This document shows positions 6,422-12,625 of a stretch of DNA of 16,159 nt, one piece after another (the first letter of the stretch is position 1; each line of letters begins with the position of its first letter). Below the pieces are notes generated by a model. It saw only the letters and a list, made by a program, of their open reading frames with translations, made no database searches and was not told where the DNA came from. The position numbers were made by a program, and so were the translations under genes. This DNA is from an uncultured archaeon (GTDB lineage Archaea > Thermoproteota > Nitrososphaeria > Conexivisphaerales > CALBHZ01). The stretch spans positions 1 through 16,159 of the forward strand of contig CALBHZ010000256.1 of the NCBI GenBank assembly GCA_937892815.1, read 5' to 3'.

Positions 6422-6933
6422 ACTTCATAGCTACTACGCATAGAAGGGGGGAGAAAGAAGCTGCTAGCGAAATATATGCCTTACTCTGGGAGCTAGGAGA
6501 TAAAAACCCGAAACTTGAGATTACCGACATTTCAGGCATAATAATAGGCGATACGTCCCTTAATCCTATAGAGGTTAGCAGAACTTTGAGAGAAATGGTG
6601 AAAAAAGATCCTTGGAGTATAAGGAAGGTAATGAGGTTTATCCCTATTGAGAAGGAATGTAAAATGGATTTAGATGAAATTTCGAAGATAGCTCATGAGC
6701 TTGCTAATAAGATAGGGAAAGATGAGTCCTTTAAGGTGATAGTTGAAAAGAGACACTGTAAAATACCATCGATGGAGATAATAAAGAAGGTAGCGGAGCC
6801 TATAAATAGAAAGGTAGATCTCGAAAATCCAGATTGGATCGTATTAATTGAAATTGTTAGGGATAAATGTGGAGTGTCCGTGATAAGACCTCAAGATATA
6901 TTTAGGAGCTTAGAGGCTAAGCTCTCTGGCTAG
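6418..6933 (+). CDS. THUMP-domain RNA-binding protein (Tan1-like)
   Basis: A 171-residue protein whose central and C-terminal parts form a THUMP domain, a tRNA-binding module. Visible elements are NPIEVSRTLREMVKKDPWSI (49-68), RFIPIEKEC (73-81), the helix MDLDEISKIAHELANKI (83-99), ESFKVIVEKRHCK (103-115), SMEIIKKVA (118-126), KVDLENPDWIVLIEIV (132-147) and CGVSVIRPQDIF (151-162). This resembles Tan1/THUMPD1, which assists N4-acetylcytidine formation in tRNA by presenting the tRNA to an acetyltransferase. No methyltransferase or thiouridylase domain follows. The ATG at 6418 overlaps the YrdC-like stop, so the two are translationally coupled. The 3' end overlaps the convergent CYTH gene by 17 bases. 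The role in ac4C is an inference from family resemblance. Confidence 0.83.
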   Translation: MNFIATTHRRGEKEAASEIYALLWELGDKNPKLEITDISGIIIGDTSLNPIEVSRTLREMVKKDPWSIRKVMRFIPIEKECKMDLDEISKIAHELANKIGKDESFKVIVEKRHCKIPSMEIIKKVAEPINRKVDLENPDWIVLIEIVRDKCGVSVIRPQDIFRSLEAKLSG

Positions 6934-7426
6934 TTAGAAGTTCTAAGTAGGTCTTCGCTACCGGCTTCCAAGGGATGCCGAGCTCTTCTACGAGAGCTTT
7001 AAGCTCGTCTAGAGGCTCGTTTGTCTCTATTTCTACGAACTCTCCGAGCTTCCTTACCTTATCCAAGCTTATCTTGAACCCCTTTAACTCATATTCCTCC
7101 CTTTCCTTTTCAATTTTAGCTATCCTTTTAAATCCCAATTTTTCGAATATCTCCTCAATTCCCCCTTCTACAGCTACGTTTATCTCCTCCCGAACCTTTA
7201 CCTCTCCTTTAGCGATACGTGGACCTTTATAAGTTACCTCTTTACTTCCCCTTTCTATCCTCACCCTTAAAGCTTCATCGGTCTTCTTAAAATCCCTACA
7301 TGGATGGCTATAGTAAATATCGATTTGGGAAACCCTCTTCTTTAAAATCCCTCTATTGTCTCGTATCCTGTTTCTAACCCTCTCTAAATCCTTTACCTTT
7401 ATCTTAACTTCCCTTTCAAAACGCAT
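6917..7426 (-). CDS. CYTH-domain phosphohydrolase (CyaB / thiamine-triphosphatase-like)
   Basis: A CYTH-superfamily protein of 169 residues counted from ATG at 7426. The family's ExExK motif is at the N-terminus (E4, E6, K8 in RFEREVKIK). It is followed by YYSHPCRDF, ALRVRIERG, EVTYKGP (63-69), KVREEINV, IEKEREEY and LGEFVEIE (127-134), the usual order of acidic and basic tunnel residues that bind triphosphate and metal. Members include class IV adenylyl cyclases, thiamine triphosphatases and inorganic tripolyphosphatases. In archaea a triphosphate hydrolase is more likely than cAMP synthesis, but the substrate cannot be read here. A TTG at 7432 would overlap the DUF47 stop and add two residues. 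I prefer the ATG, which puts ExExK where the family has it. It is coupled to DUF47 and overlaps the THUMP gene tail to tail. Confidence 0.85.
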   Translation of the reverse strand: MRFEREVKIKVKDLERVRNRIRDNRGILKKRVSQIDIYYSHPCRDFKKTDEALRVRIERGSKEVTYKGPRIAKGEVKVREEINVAVEGGIEEIFEKLGFKRIAKIEKEREEYELKGFKISLDKVRKLGEFVEIETNEPLDELKALVEELGIPWKPVAKTYLELLTSQRA

Positions 7427-7428
7427 TC

Positions 7429-8112
7429 TCAACTCAACAGGGATACTACTATACTTCTAACTACATCGCCTGCATCTTCGCATTTGTCAGCTATCATCTC
7501 TAAATCGTCGATTATTTCCTTTGTAGTAACCCAGAGGGATACGCTATTTGAAGCCTCACCCCACTTTAAAATGCTGAACATAAAGTCTACCCTGTATTCA
7601 TCTACCTTCTCCTCCAGTCTCTCTACCTTCTCAGCTTTCTGAATAGCCTTCTTAGGTTCCTCCATTAAAGCTTTATATGCATTCATTAAAGCCTTAACTA
7701 TCTCAACGTCCATTGAGCCCATCTCAGCTATCCTTCTCTTAATTTCATTTGGTATATGAACGGGGTTCATTAAGATTAGCTTCCTCGATGCAGCTTTGGC
7801 ATGAGAGGCTATATCGTCTGTGGTTAATACCAACCTCATAATCGCCTCCCTATCGGTAGGATGGAAGATACCTTTCGATAGATCAGCTATTATCCTCTCC
7901 TTAATTTCATCGGCCTCTCTCTCATGCTTGAATACTCGCTCGAAAAGCTCTTTAGCTCCATCGTAATCGTTCTTAGCGAAAAGATCGATGGCTTCCTTCA
8001 TATCCAGTACCGACTCTACTACCTTTTTAAGATGTCCTTCGTACATCTTAAGTACTTCCTTCGTCTTCAGCTTTCCAAACCATTCGATAGCGGTTCCCAC
8101 TAAATGCGACAC
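7429..8112 (-). CDS. DUF47 / PhoU-like protein, partner of the PiT transporter
   Basis: A 227-residue, almost wholly helical protein of the DUF47 (PhoU-like, PF01865) family, which regulates or accompanies PiT phosphate transporters. Acidic metal-binding repeats typical of PhoU folds are seen in KHEREADEIKERI (62-74), TTDDIASHAKAASRKL (97-112), EEKVDEYR (167-174) and IIDDLEMIADKCEDAGDVV (200-218). The opening WFGKLKTKEVLKMYEGHL also fits DUF47. The start is GTG at 8112 with a GGAGAT ribosome-binding site five bases upstream. An ATG at 8116 is in another frame. A PiT transporter gene diverges immediately upstream and a CYTH gene follows in the same transcript, so a role in phosphate or polyphosphate control is likely. 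It is cytoplasmic, with no membrane segment. Confidence 0.9.
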   Translation of the reverse strand: MSHLVGTAIEWFGKLKTKEVLKMYEGHLKKVVESVLDMKEAIDLFAKNDYDGAKELFERVFKHEREADEIKERIIADLSKGIFHPTDREAIMRLVLTTDDIASHAKAASRKLILMNPVHIPNEIKRRIAEMGSMDVEIVKALMNAYKALMEEPKKAIQKAEKVERLEEKVDEYRVDFMFSILKWGEASNSVSLWVTTKEIIDDLEMIADKCEDAGDVVRSIVVSLLS

Positions 8113-8159
8113 CCATTATCTCCAAATTTGAAGAGATAAATAAATCTTTGTTACAACGA

Positions 8160-8167
8160 TTATATAA
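8160..8167 (-). promoter_or_regulatory. Possible TATA box for the DUF47-CYTH transcript
   Basis: On the minus strand the sequence reads TTATATAA. A start about 26 bases away, near 8137, would leave a leader of about 25 bases holding the GGAGAT ribosome-binding site of the GTG at 8112. Another AT-rich box at 8136-8144 would place the start after that site, so it is less likely. Confidence 0.35.
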
Positions 8168-8213
8168 CCTTCTATATCCCAATATATACCTCTATAATGA
8201 ATATAGCAAACCC

Positions 8214-8220
8214 TTATAAT
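8214..8220 (+). promoter_or_regulatory. Possible TATA box for the PiT transporter gene
   Basis: TTATAAT whose centre plus 26 bases falls near 8243, four bases before the TTG at 8247. The 134-base divergent gap contains several other TATATA-like runs (8161-8190), so the choice is tentative. No Shine-Dalgarno sequence is visible before the TTG. Confidence 0.35.
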
Positions 8221-8246
8221 CGTATATAGTCGTCCTTATCTCGAAT

Positions 8247-9269
8247 TTGATAACGCCCATCACATGGCTGCTCTTAGCTATAAGCTTCGTCTTCTCTATT
8301 ATAATGGCTATAAATTTAGGCGCTAACGATGCGGCAAACCCTACAAGCGTAGCCGTAGGTTCGGGCGTTCTCACCATAAGGAAAGCATTAATCGTATTTT
8401 CCATCTTCGTAGTACTGGGAGCTCTAATACAAGGACATGCGGTTATGAAGACCATCGGTAAAGGGGTAGTTCCTGAAATTGAAATAGCTGGAGCTTTCAC
8501 CGCGGTCGTTGTCGCCGCTTTATGGATCTTCTTCTCAAGTTGGAAGGGATGGCCTATATCAACTACGCATTCAATAATAGGAGCTATAACCGGTTATGGG
8601 ATAGCGAGGTATGGCATATGGAACATAAACTTATCGGTTTTAAGTAAGATCGTAATAAGCTGGTTAACTTCTCCTTTAGCGGCCGCGTTACTATCTATTA
8701 TTTTATACAAAATCCTCATATGGGCATATAAGCGATATGGTTCTGAGAAGCTCGAACGCGCTTTACCTTATCTAGTTATATTCTCGGTCGCATTTTCCGC
8801 ATATTCGTTTGGTATGAATGACGTAGCAAATGCTACGGGCGTATATGTAACCGTCGCTACGAAGCTAGGCCATATTCCAGATGAAATAGCTATGTTGATC
8901 TTAGGAGCCGTTGCTTCAATAGGGATTATTGTAGGAGGCCTAACGGTTGGACCTAGGGTAATTAATACCGTAGCGTATAGAATTACTAGATTGGACTTAG
9001 CCATGGGATTTGCGTCGGGCTTAAGCAACGCGTGCGTCGTTTACCTCTTCTCCGTAATTCCGTACTATCTATTTGGATACGGGATGCCTATATCTACTAC
9101 CTACGCAGCTGTAGGAGCCATCATAGGAGCTGGTATTGCTAAGGAGAGAAAAAGCGTGGAGTATAAAATGGTAGGAAAGCTGTTTTTAATGTGGATTCTC
9201 ACGTTAGTAGTCACGATAATCGCTACCACGCTATTCTTCTCAATAATCTCGTTAATAATTCCTCCTTAA
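8247..9269 (+). CDS. pit: PiT-family inorganic phosphate transporter
   Basis: A 340-residue integral membrane protein of the PiT family, which moves phosphate (as free anion or metal complex) into the cell using a cation gradient. It shows the internal duplication expected of the family: GANDAANPT at 25-33 with GWPISTTHSIIGAITG at 101-116 in the first half, and GMNDVANATG at 189-198 with MPISTTYAAVGAIIGAG at 280-296 in the second. About ten hydrophobic helices can be traced between them, with a short charged loop at about 162-172. The start is TTG at 8247. The first helix follows directly, so a longer N-terminus is not needed, and the frame is closed upstream. The divergent DUF47/PhoU-like neighbour is the usual genomic partner. 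The Nudix gene follows after 42 bases with its own promoter. Confidence 0.95.
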   Translation: MITPITWLLLAISFVFSIIMAINLGANDAANPTSVAVGSGVLTIRKALIVFSIFVVLGALIQGHAVMKTIGKGVVPEIEIAGAFTAVVVAALWIFFSSWKGWPISTTHSIIGAITGYGIARYGIWNINLSVLSKIVISWLTSPLAAALLSIILYKILIWAYKRYGSEKLERALPYLVIFSVAFSAYSFGMNDVANATGVYVTVATKLGHIPDEIAMLILGAVASIGIIVGGLTVGPRVINTVAYRITRLDLAMGFASGLSNACVVYLFSVIPYYLFGYGMPISTTYAAVGAIIGAGIAKERKSVEYKMVGKLFLMWILTLVVTIIATTLFFSIISLIIPP

Positions 9270-9281
9270 GCATCTCAATAG

Positions 9282-9290
9282 TTAAATATT
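9282..9290 (+). promoter_or_regulatory. TATA box for the Nudix gene
   Basis: TTAAATATT lies in the 42-base gap after the transporter. Its centre plus 26 bases is 9312, exactly the first base of the Nudix ATG. No Shine-Dalgarno sequence is present. This predicts a leaderless transcript. Confidence 0.5.
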
Positions 9291-9311
9291 AAGCGTTACT
9301 ACGATTTAGAG

Positions 9312-9743
9312 ATGGAAAAATCAGCTGGAGGAGTGGTCTTTTATTGGGGAAAGGATGGCAAACCACTATACCTCATCATGTCTAATCGTAGGGGTTTTTG
9401 GGAATTTCCTAAAGGGCATGTTCTGAAGGGAGAAGGGGATGTAGATGCCGCCTTGAGAGAGGTAAGGGAGGAGACGGGTTTGAAGTATCTCAAAGTAATA
9501 AACGGCTTCTCCTACAGCATTAAGTATAGATTTTTTAGAGACGGGAGACGGGTGAGAAAAGAAGTGATCTTCTTCATCATGGAGACTAGACCACAGGACG
9601 TTGTTATGAGCGATGAACACATAGCCTTTATGTGGCTGCCGTTTGAGGAAGCGATTAAAAGACTGAAGTATGGAAACGCTAAAAGAGTTTTAAGGGAGGC
9701 GGATGCCTTTTTGAGGGCTATAAAGGGTATTTGGAGACATTAA
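9312..9743 (+). CDS. Nudix hydrolase (diadenosine polyphosphate hydrolase-like)
   Basis: A 143-residue Nudix protein. The Nudix box is complete at 35-57: G35, then E41, then REVREETGL with R49, E50, E53, E54 and G56 in the exact spacing of the family, binding the metal that activates water. The N-terminal SAGGVVFYW (4-12) and RRGFWEFPKGH (26-36) resemble archaeal and bacterial Ap4A-type Nudix enzymes that clip nucleotides or diphosphates, and the end has the helix FEEAIKRLKYGNAKRVLREA seen in that group. Substrate choice among Ap4A, modified NTPs or diphosphoinositol-like compounds cannot be settled by eye. Leaderless ATG start. Its stop and that of the convergent ornithine cyclodeaminase share the bases TTAA. 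Confidence 0.9.
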   Translation: MEKSAGGVVFYWGKDGKPLYLIMSNRRGFWEFPKGHVLKGEGDVDAALREVREETGLKYLKVINGFSYSIKYRFFRDGRRVRKEVIFFIMETRPQDVVMSDEHIAFMWLPFEEAIKRLKYGNAKRVLREADAFLRAIKGIWRH

Positions 9744-10987
9744 CTTCCTTTCACGCTTCCAAACTTCTCCAACTCATTAGCCAACAGCGGTAAAAAGGCG
9801 CCAACGTCAGAAACTACACCAGCGGCATGCGCGGTACCTCTATCCATTAACTTAGTAACTACTGCAGGGTTTATATCTACGATTACCGTTTTAACGTGTG
9901 AAGAGAGCATATTTCCTACGGCAATTGAGTGTAACATCGTTGATAACATTAACACCATACTTACGTTCTTCAACAACCTCCTATATGCCTTTTGAGCCTC
10001 TACTATGTCGGTAATAACATCTGGAAGAGGACCATCGTCCCTTATAGAACCGGCTAAGACGTAAGGAACGTTATTTACTATGCACTCGTACATGATGCCT
10101 TTAGTCAGCCTACCTTTCCTAACCATTTCCTTCAAACCTCCGTATTTAAATACCTCGTTTATAGCGGCCATGTGATTTCTATACCCTCTATAAGTCAACG
10201 TTCCATCCTTTACGTTCATTCCAAGGCTAGTACCGAACAGCGCGTACTCGACATCGTGAACCGCTAACGCATTTCCAGCTAATAAGGCATCTACGTAACC
10301 GAGCCTGATTATCTTCGCTAGATATTCAGCAGCTCCAGTATGAACTACCGCAGGACCCGCTACTACAGCTATCTTCTTTCCCTGCTTCTTAATGCGGTAC
10401 ATATCCTCCGCAATTTTACGCGTAATTGAGCTGGTAGGCTTTTCGCTACTACTTTTGCTTAACATAAAATCAAATACTCCAACGCCTTCTCTCGGCCTTT
10501 CAGGAGGTACTACCTTAATTCCTTCTTCTCCTACAACTATTAGCTCGCCTTTCTTAACCTCCCTTATAGGCTTACATATCGCTCTCCCTTCTTTTGGATA
10601 ATACACAATTACCTTATCCATCATTAAATCCTCAACTTCAATCCACTTACCATCTACGTAAATGAAGGTAGGATGGTTAGTCGTACTGTAAAAGTCATCC
10701 GGAAGTACGCTATCGGCTGGAGCAGGCTCAAGCTTAACGCTCTCTATCTCAACGGGCGTCGCTCCTAATCTATAGATTTCCTGCAATATCCTGTTAAGCC
10801 TATCCTCGGTATCGGCTTTCACCATCAACTTCGCATAGCTATGTTCATGCTTTAGCTTCCCTATTCTAAATTCAATTACTTCGAAATCTCCTTGAAGATC
10901 CATGATTTTATCGAAGATTTGGCTGAGGATGAAGCTATCAATTAAGTGTCCCTTGACCTCTACTATTTTCGATGGAACACGTTCCAT
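9740..10987 (-). CDS. Archaeal ornithine cyclodeaminase (TIGR00300 / LOR-SDH family)
   Basis: A 415-residue protein of the TIGR00300 family, whose methanococcal member has been characterised as an ornithine cyclodeaminase making proline and ammonia from ornithine with NAD+. It is unrelated to bacterial mu-crystallin-type OCD. The N-terminal LOR-like domain starts VEVKGHLIDSFIL, with FEVIEFRIGKLKHEHSYAKL after it. Other conserved parts, counted from this start, are ADSVLPDDFYSTTNHPTFI at about 91-109, VAGPAVVHTGAAEYLAKI at 209-226, LLAGNALAVHDVEYALFGTSLG at 235-256, GIMYECIVNNVPYVLAGSIRDDGPLPDV at 297-323 and VDINPAVVTKL at 370-380. A TTG at 11011 would add eight residues. The ATG at 10987 is preferred because the TATA box at 11010-11017 predicts transcription starting on it. 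It diverges from threonine synthase across a 28-bp palindrome. Confidence 0.9.
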   Translation of the reverse strand: MERVPSKIVEVKGHLIDSFILSQIFDKIMDLQGDFEVIEFRIGKLKHEHSYAKLMVKADTEDRLNRILQEIYRLGATPVEIESVKLEPAPADSVLPDDFYSTTNHPTFIYVDGKWIEVEDLMMDKVIVYYPKEGRAICKPIREVKKGELIVVGEEGIKVVPPERPREGVGVFDFMLSKSSSEKPTSSITRKIAEDMYRIKKQGKKIAVVAGPAVVHTGAAEYLAKIIRLGYVDALLAGNALAVHDVEYALFGTSLGMNVKDGTLTYRGYRNHMAAINEVFKYGGLKEMVRKGRLTKGIMYECIVNNVPYVLAGSIRDDGPLPDVITDIVEAQKAYRRLLKNVSMVLMLSTMLHSIAVGNMLSSHVKTVIVDINPAVVTKLMDRGTAHAAGVVSDVGAFLPLLANELEKFGSVKGS

Positions 10988-11009
10988 AACCAATCCTATT
11001 ATTTTTCGC

Positions 11010-11017
11010 AATATATT
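11010..11017 (-). promoter_or_regulatory. TATA box for the ornithine cyclodeaminase gene
   Basis: AATATATT, a symmetric box, with the purine-rich AAAGAA of the palindrome arm just upstream on the minus strand acting as a BRE-like element. Its centre is 26 bases from 10987, the preferred ATG. The TTG candidate at 11011 lies inside this box, which argues against it being the start. Confidence 0.5.
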
Positions 11018-11018
11018 C

Positions 11019-11046
11019 TTTCTTTATTCCAATTGGAATAAAGAAA
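11019..11046. promoter_or_regulatory. Perfect 28-bp palindrome, probable operator
   Basis: TTTCTTTATTCCAA followed directly by its exact reverse complement TTGGAATAAAGAAA, with no spacer and no mismatch. The centre lies between 11032 and 11033 and symmetry breaks at the next base pair outward. It fills the gap between two divergent core promoters, ending one base from the minus-strand TATA box (11010-11017) and abutting the plus-strand box (11047-11054), so it covers both BRE positions. This is the arrangement expected for a homodimeric regulator controlling both genes. A transcription terminator is unlikely because no gene ends here. Confidence 0.7.
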
Positions 11047-11054
11047 TTTAAGAA
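11047..11054 (+). promoter_or_regulatory. Possible TATA box for the threonine synthase transcript
   Basis: TTTAAGAA immediately after the palindrome. Its centre plus 26 bases is about 11077, leaving a leader of about 11 bases that contains the strong GGAGAGGGGG ribosome-binding site before the ATG at 11088. A second AT-rich run at 11058-11066 would start transcription on the ATG and lose that site. Confidence 0.4.
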
Positions 11055-11087
11055 AAATTAAAATATTAAAAGAAAGGAGAGGGGGTT

Positions 11088-12323
11088 ATGCAAAGGATAG
11101 AGGTGAAAAGCCTCCTCTTAGGCTTGAAATGCAGGGTATGCGGTACGGTCTACCCTCCTAGGAAGGTCCAAATTTGTATGAGATGTTTCGGTCCTTTAGA
11201 TCCTGTTTACGATTACGATAAATTTGAAGTTAATAAAAGGGAGATCGAGAGAAGGCCTAAGAGCCTATGGAAGTATATCGAGCTCCTTCCAATTTTAGAT
11301 AGGAGTAAGATAGTCGATATTGGAGCAGGCTTCACTCCCTTAATTAAGGCAGAAAGACTCTCCAAGTATTTAGGATCCAGCTTGTACATTAAGAATGATG
11401 GCTTAAACCCAACTGGAAGCTTTAAGGATAGGCCGGCTAGCGTCGCGGTATCAAAGGCTATTGAATGGGGAGATAGAGTAGTAGGGGCTGCTAGCACCGG
11501 TAACTTAGCGGCCGCTACAGCAGCTCATGCTGCTAAGGCAAATCTCGAATGTTACATTTTCGCACCGGCATCTACCGAAATAGGCAAGATATCGCAAACG
11601 CTAGCTTACGGAGCAAAGGCAATACTAGTCGAAGGGACCTACGATGAAGCTAACAGGATATCTCATGTAGCCTCTGAAGAGCTAGGCTGGAATATAGTTA
11701 ACGTTACGACTAGACCTTACTACGTTGAAGGTTCTAAAACGCTAGCTTACGAAGTAGCTGAACAGTTAGGGTGGAGGTTGCCGGATCATATAGTAGTGCC
11801 TACGGCAAGCGGGGCACTCCTTCACGCTTTACATAGAGCTATTAATGAGCTAATCGATCTAGGTTTAGTGGAGAAGAAAAACGTAAAGTTACATGCAGCT
11901 CAAGCAGCGGGCTGTGCTCCCATAGCTAATGCATTTATGAAGAGATCCACAAAAGTAGAGCCTATTGAAAACCCAAATACGATAGCTAAAGGGATAGCTA
12001 TCGGAGATCCCAGCGATGGAGACTACGTCTTGAAGGTACTTTACGAGAGAGGAGGTAAAGCTACCGCTATACCGGATGAGGAGATAATAGAGGGAATAAA
12101 GATATTAGCTAAGCTCGAAGGCATATTTACCGAGCCGGCTGGAGGGGTAACGGTCGCATCGGCTAAAAGGCTAATCGAAGATGGAACTATAAAACCAGAT
12201 GAGGAAACGGTTTTACTCATAACCGCCACTGGCTTGAAAACTATGGAGCTAATTGAACCATCTAGAGATCAGGTAATAAAGATCAGACCTTCAATAGAGG
12301 AGCTGTTAAAGGTGAAATTATGA
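11088..12323 (+). CDS. thrC: Threonine synthase with N-terminal zinc ribbon
   Basis: A 411-residue fold-type II PLP enzyme expected to convert O-phosphohomoserine to threonine. The N-terminal zinc ribbon has two CxxC pairs (C15, C18, C30, C33), common in archaeal threonine synthases. The PLP lysine is K113 in NPTGSFKDRPA (107-117). The phosphate-contacting STGNLAAATAAHA follows at 136-148, and the later segments PTASGALLHALH, AKGIAIGDPSDGDYVL and FTEPAGGVTVASAKRL are in the usual order. ATG at 11088 has a strong GGAGAGGGGG ribosome-binding site. The stop overlaps the ATG of the MoaD-like gene (ATGA). Because cysteine and homocysteine synthases share this fold, the adjacent sulfur-carrier-like gene makes a sulfur-related activity worth considering, but the sequence itself reads as threonine synthase. 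Confidence 0.92.
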   Translation: MQRIEVKSLLLGLKCRVCGTVYPPRKVQICMRCFGPLDPVYDYDKFEVNKREIERRPKSLWKYIELLPILDRSKIVDIGAGFTPLIKAERLSKYLGSSLYIKNDGLNPTGSFKDRPASVAVSKAIEWGDRVVGAASTGNLAAATAAHAAKANLECYIFAPASTEIGKISQTLAYGAKAILVEGTYDEANRISHVASEELGWNIVNVTTRPYYVEGSKTLAYEVAEQLGWRLPDHIVVPTASGALLHALHRAINELIDLGLVEKKNVKLHAAQAAGCAPIANAFMKRSTKVEPIENPNTIAKGIAIGDPSDGDYVLKVLYERGGKATAIPDEEIIEGIKILAKLEGIFTEPAGGVTVASAKRLIEDGTIKPDEETVLLITATGLKTMELIEPSRDQVIKIRPSIEELLKVKL

Positions 12324-12592
12324 AAGAGGTGGAGGTTAAGCTATTAGGGCCTATATCCCAATTAATAGGCAAGAAGAGGGTATCTGTTAAAGCTGAAACT
12401 ATTGAGGATATATTGAAGAGCGAAGAATTAAGGCAGTATCTTTATAGGAATAACGAGTTAAACCCATTTGTTCGCATTTACGTAAACGGTAAAGATATCC
12501 GATTTCTAGGGCTTGATTATAAGATAAGGGAAGGGAATGAAATACTGATATTATCTGCTGTTGGCGGAGGATCGTCCACTATAAGGAGGTAA
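12320..12592 (+). CDS. MoaD/ThiS-like ubiquitin-fold protein with residues after the Gly-Gly
   Basis: A 90-residue beta-grasp protein related to MoaD, ThiS and the archaeal SAMPs. The fold is visible in EVKLLGPISQLIGKK (5-19), VSVKAETIEDILKS (21-34), PFVRIYVNGKDIRFL (49-63) and EGNEILILSAVGGG (71-84). Such proteins are adenylated by an E1-like enzyme at a C-terminal diglycine and then carry sulfur as thiocarboxylate or become conjugated to proteins. Here GGG (82-84) is not terminal: SSTIRR follows before the stop. Either a protease must remove the tail, as JAMM enzymes do for some sulfur carriers, or this protein is not activated. The ATG overlaps the thrC stop by four bases, so the two are coupled. 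The last codons also form an AAGGAGGT sequence for which no usable start follows. Confidence 0.82.
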   Translation: MKEVEVKLLGPISQLIGKKRVSVKAETIEDILKSEELRQYLYRNNELNPFVRIYVNGKDIRFLGLDYKIREGNEILILSAVGGGSSTIRR

Positions 12593-12594
12593 AA

Positions 12595-12602
12595 GTTTAA
12601 AG
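12595..12602 (+). promoter_or_regulatory. Possible TATA box for the endonuclease III gene
   Basis: GTTTAAAG in the 33-base gap. Its centre plus 26 bases is about 12625, next to the GTG at 12626, so a leaderless transcript is possible. A weak GAGG at 12617-12620 could instead serve as ribosome-binding site in a read-through transcript from thrC. Confidence 0.35.
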
Positions 12603-12625
12603 TGAATTAAGAATATGAGGAATCT

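Noticed and set aside
8197-8229. Ten-codon frame (ATG AAT ATA ...) in the gap before the PiT gene
   Set aside because: It has no ribosome-binding site and no coding evidence beyond a chance ATG in AT-rich DNA; the PiT TATA box lies inside it.
8192-8500. Minus-strand frame of 102 codons opposite the PiT start and its promoter region
   Set aside because: It is antisense to the transporter's conserved GANDAAN region, its product is low-complexity, and it has no start signals.
11019-11046. Reading the palindrome as a terminator hairpin
   Set aside because: Both flanking genes point away from it, no transcript should end there, the hairpin has no loop and few G/C pairs, and it sits between two core promoters.
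12583-12590. AAGGAGGT, an ideal Shine-Dalgarno sequence at the end of the MoaD-like gene
   Set aside because: The only nearby start, GTG at 12602, is followed by a stop after one codon, and the endonuclease III start is 35 bases away. Probably chance from the Arg-Arg codons AGG AGG.
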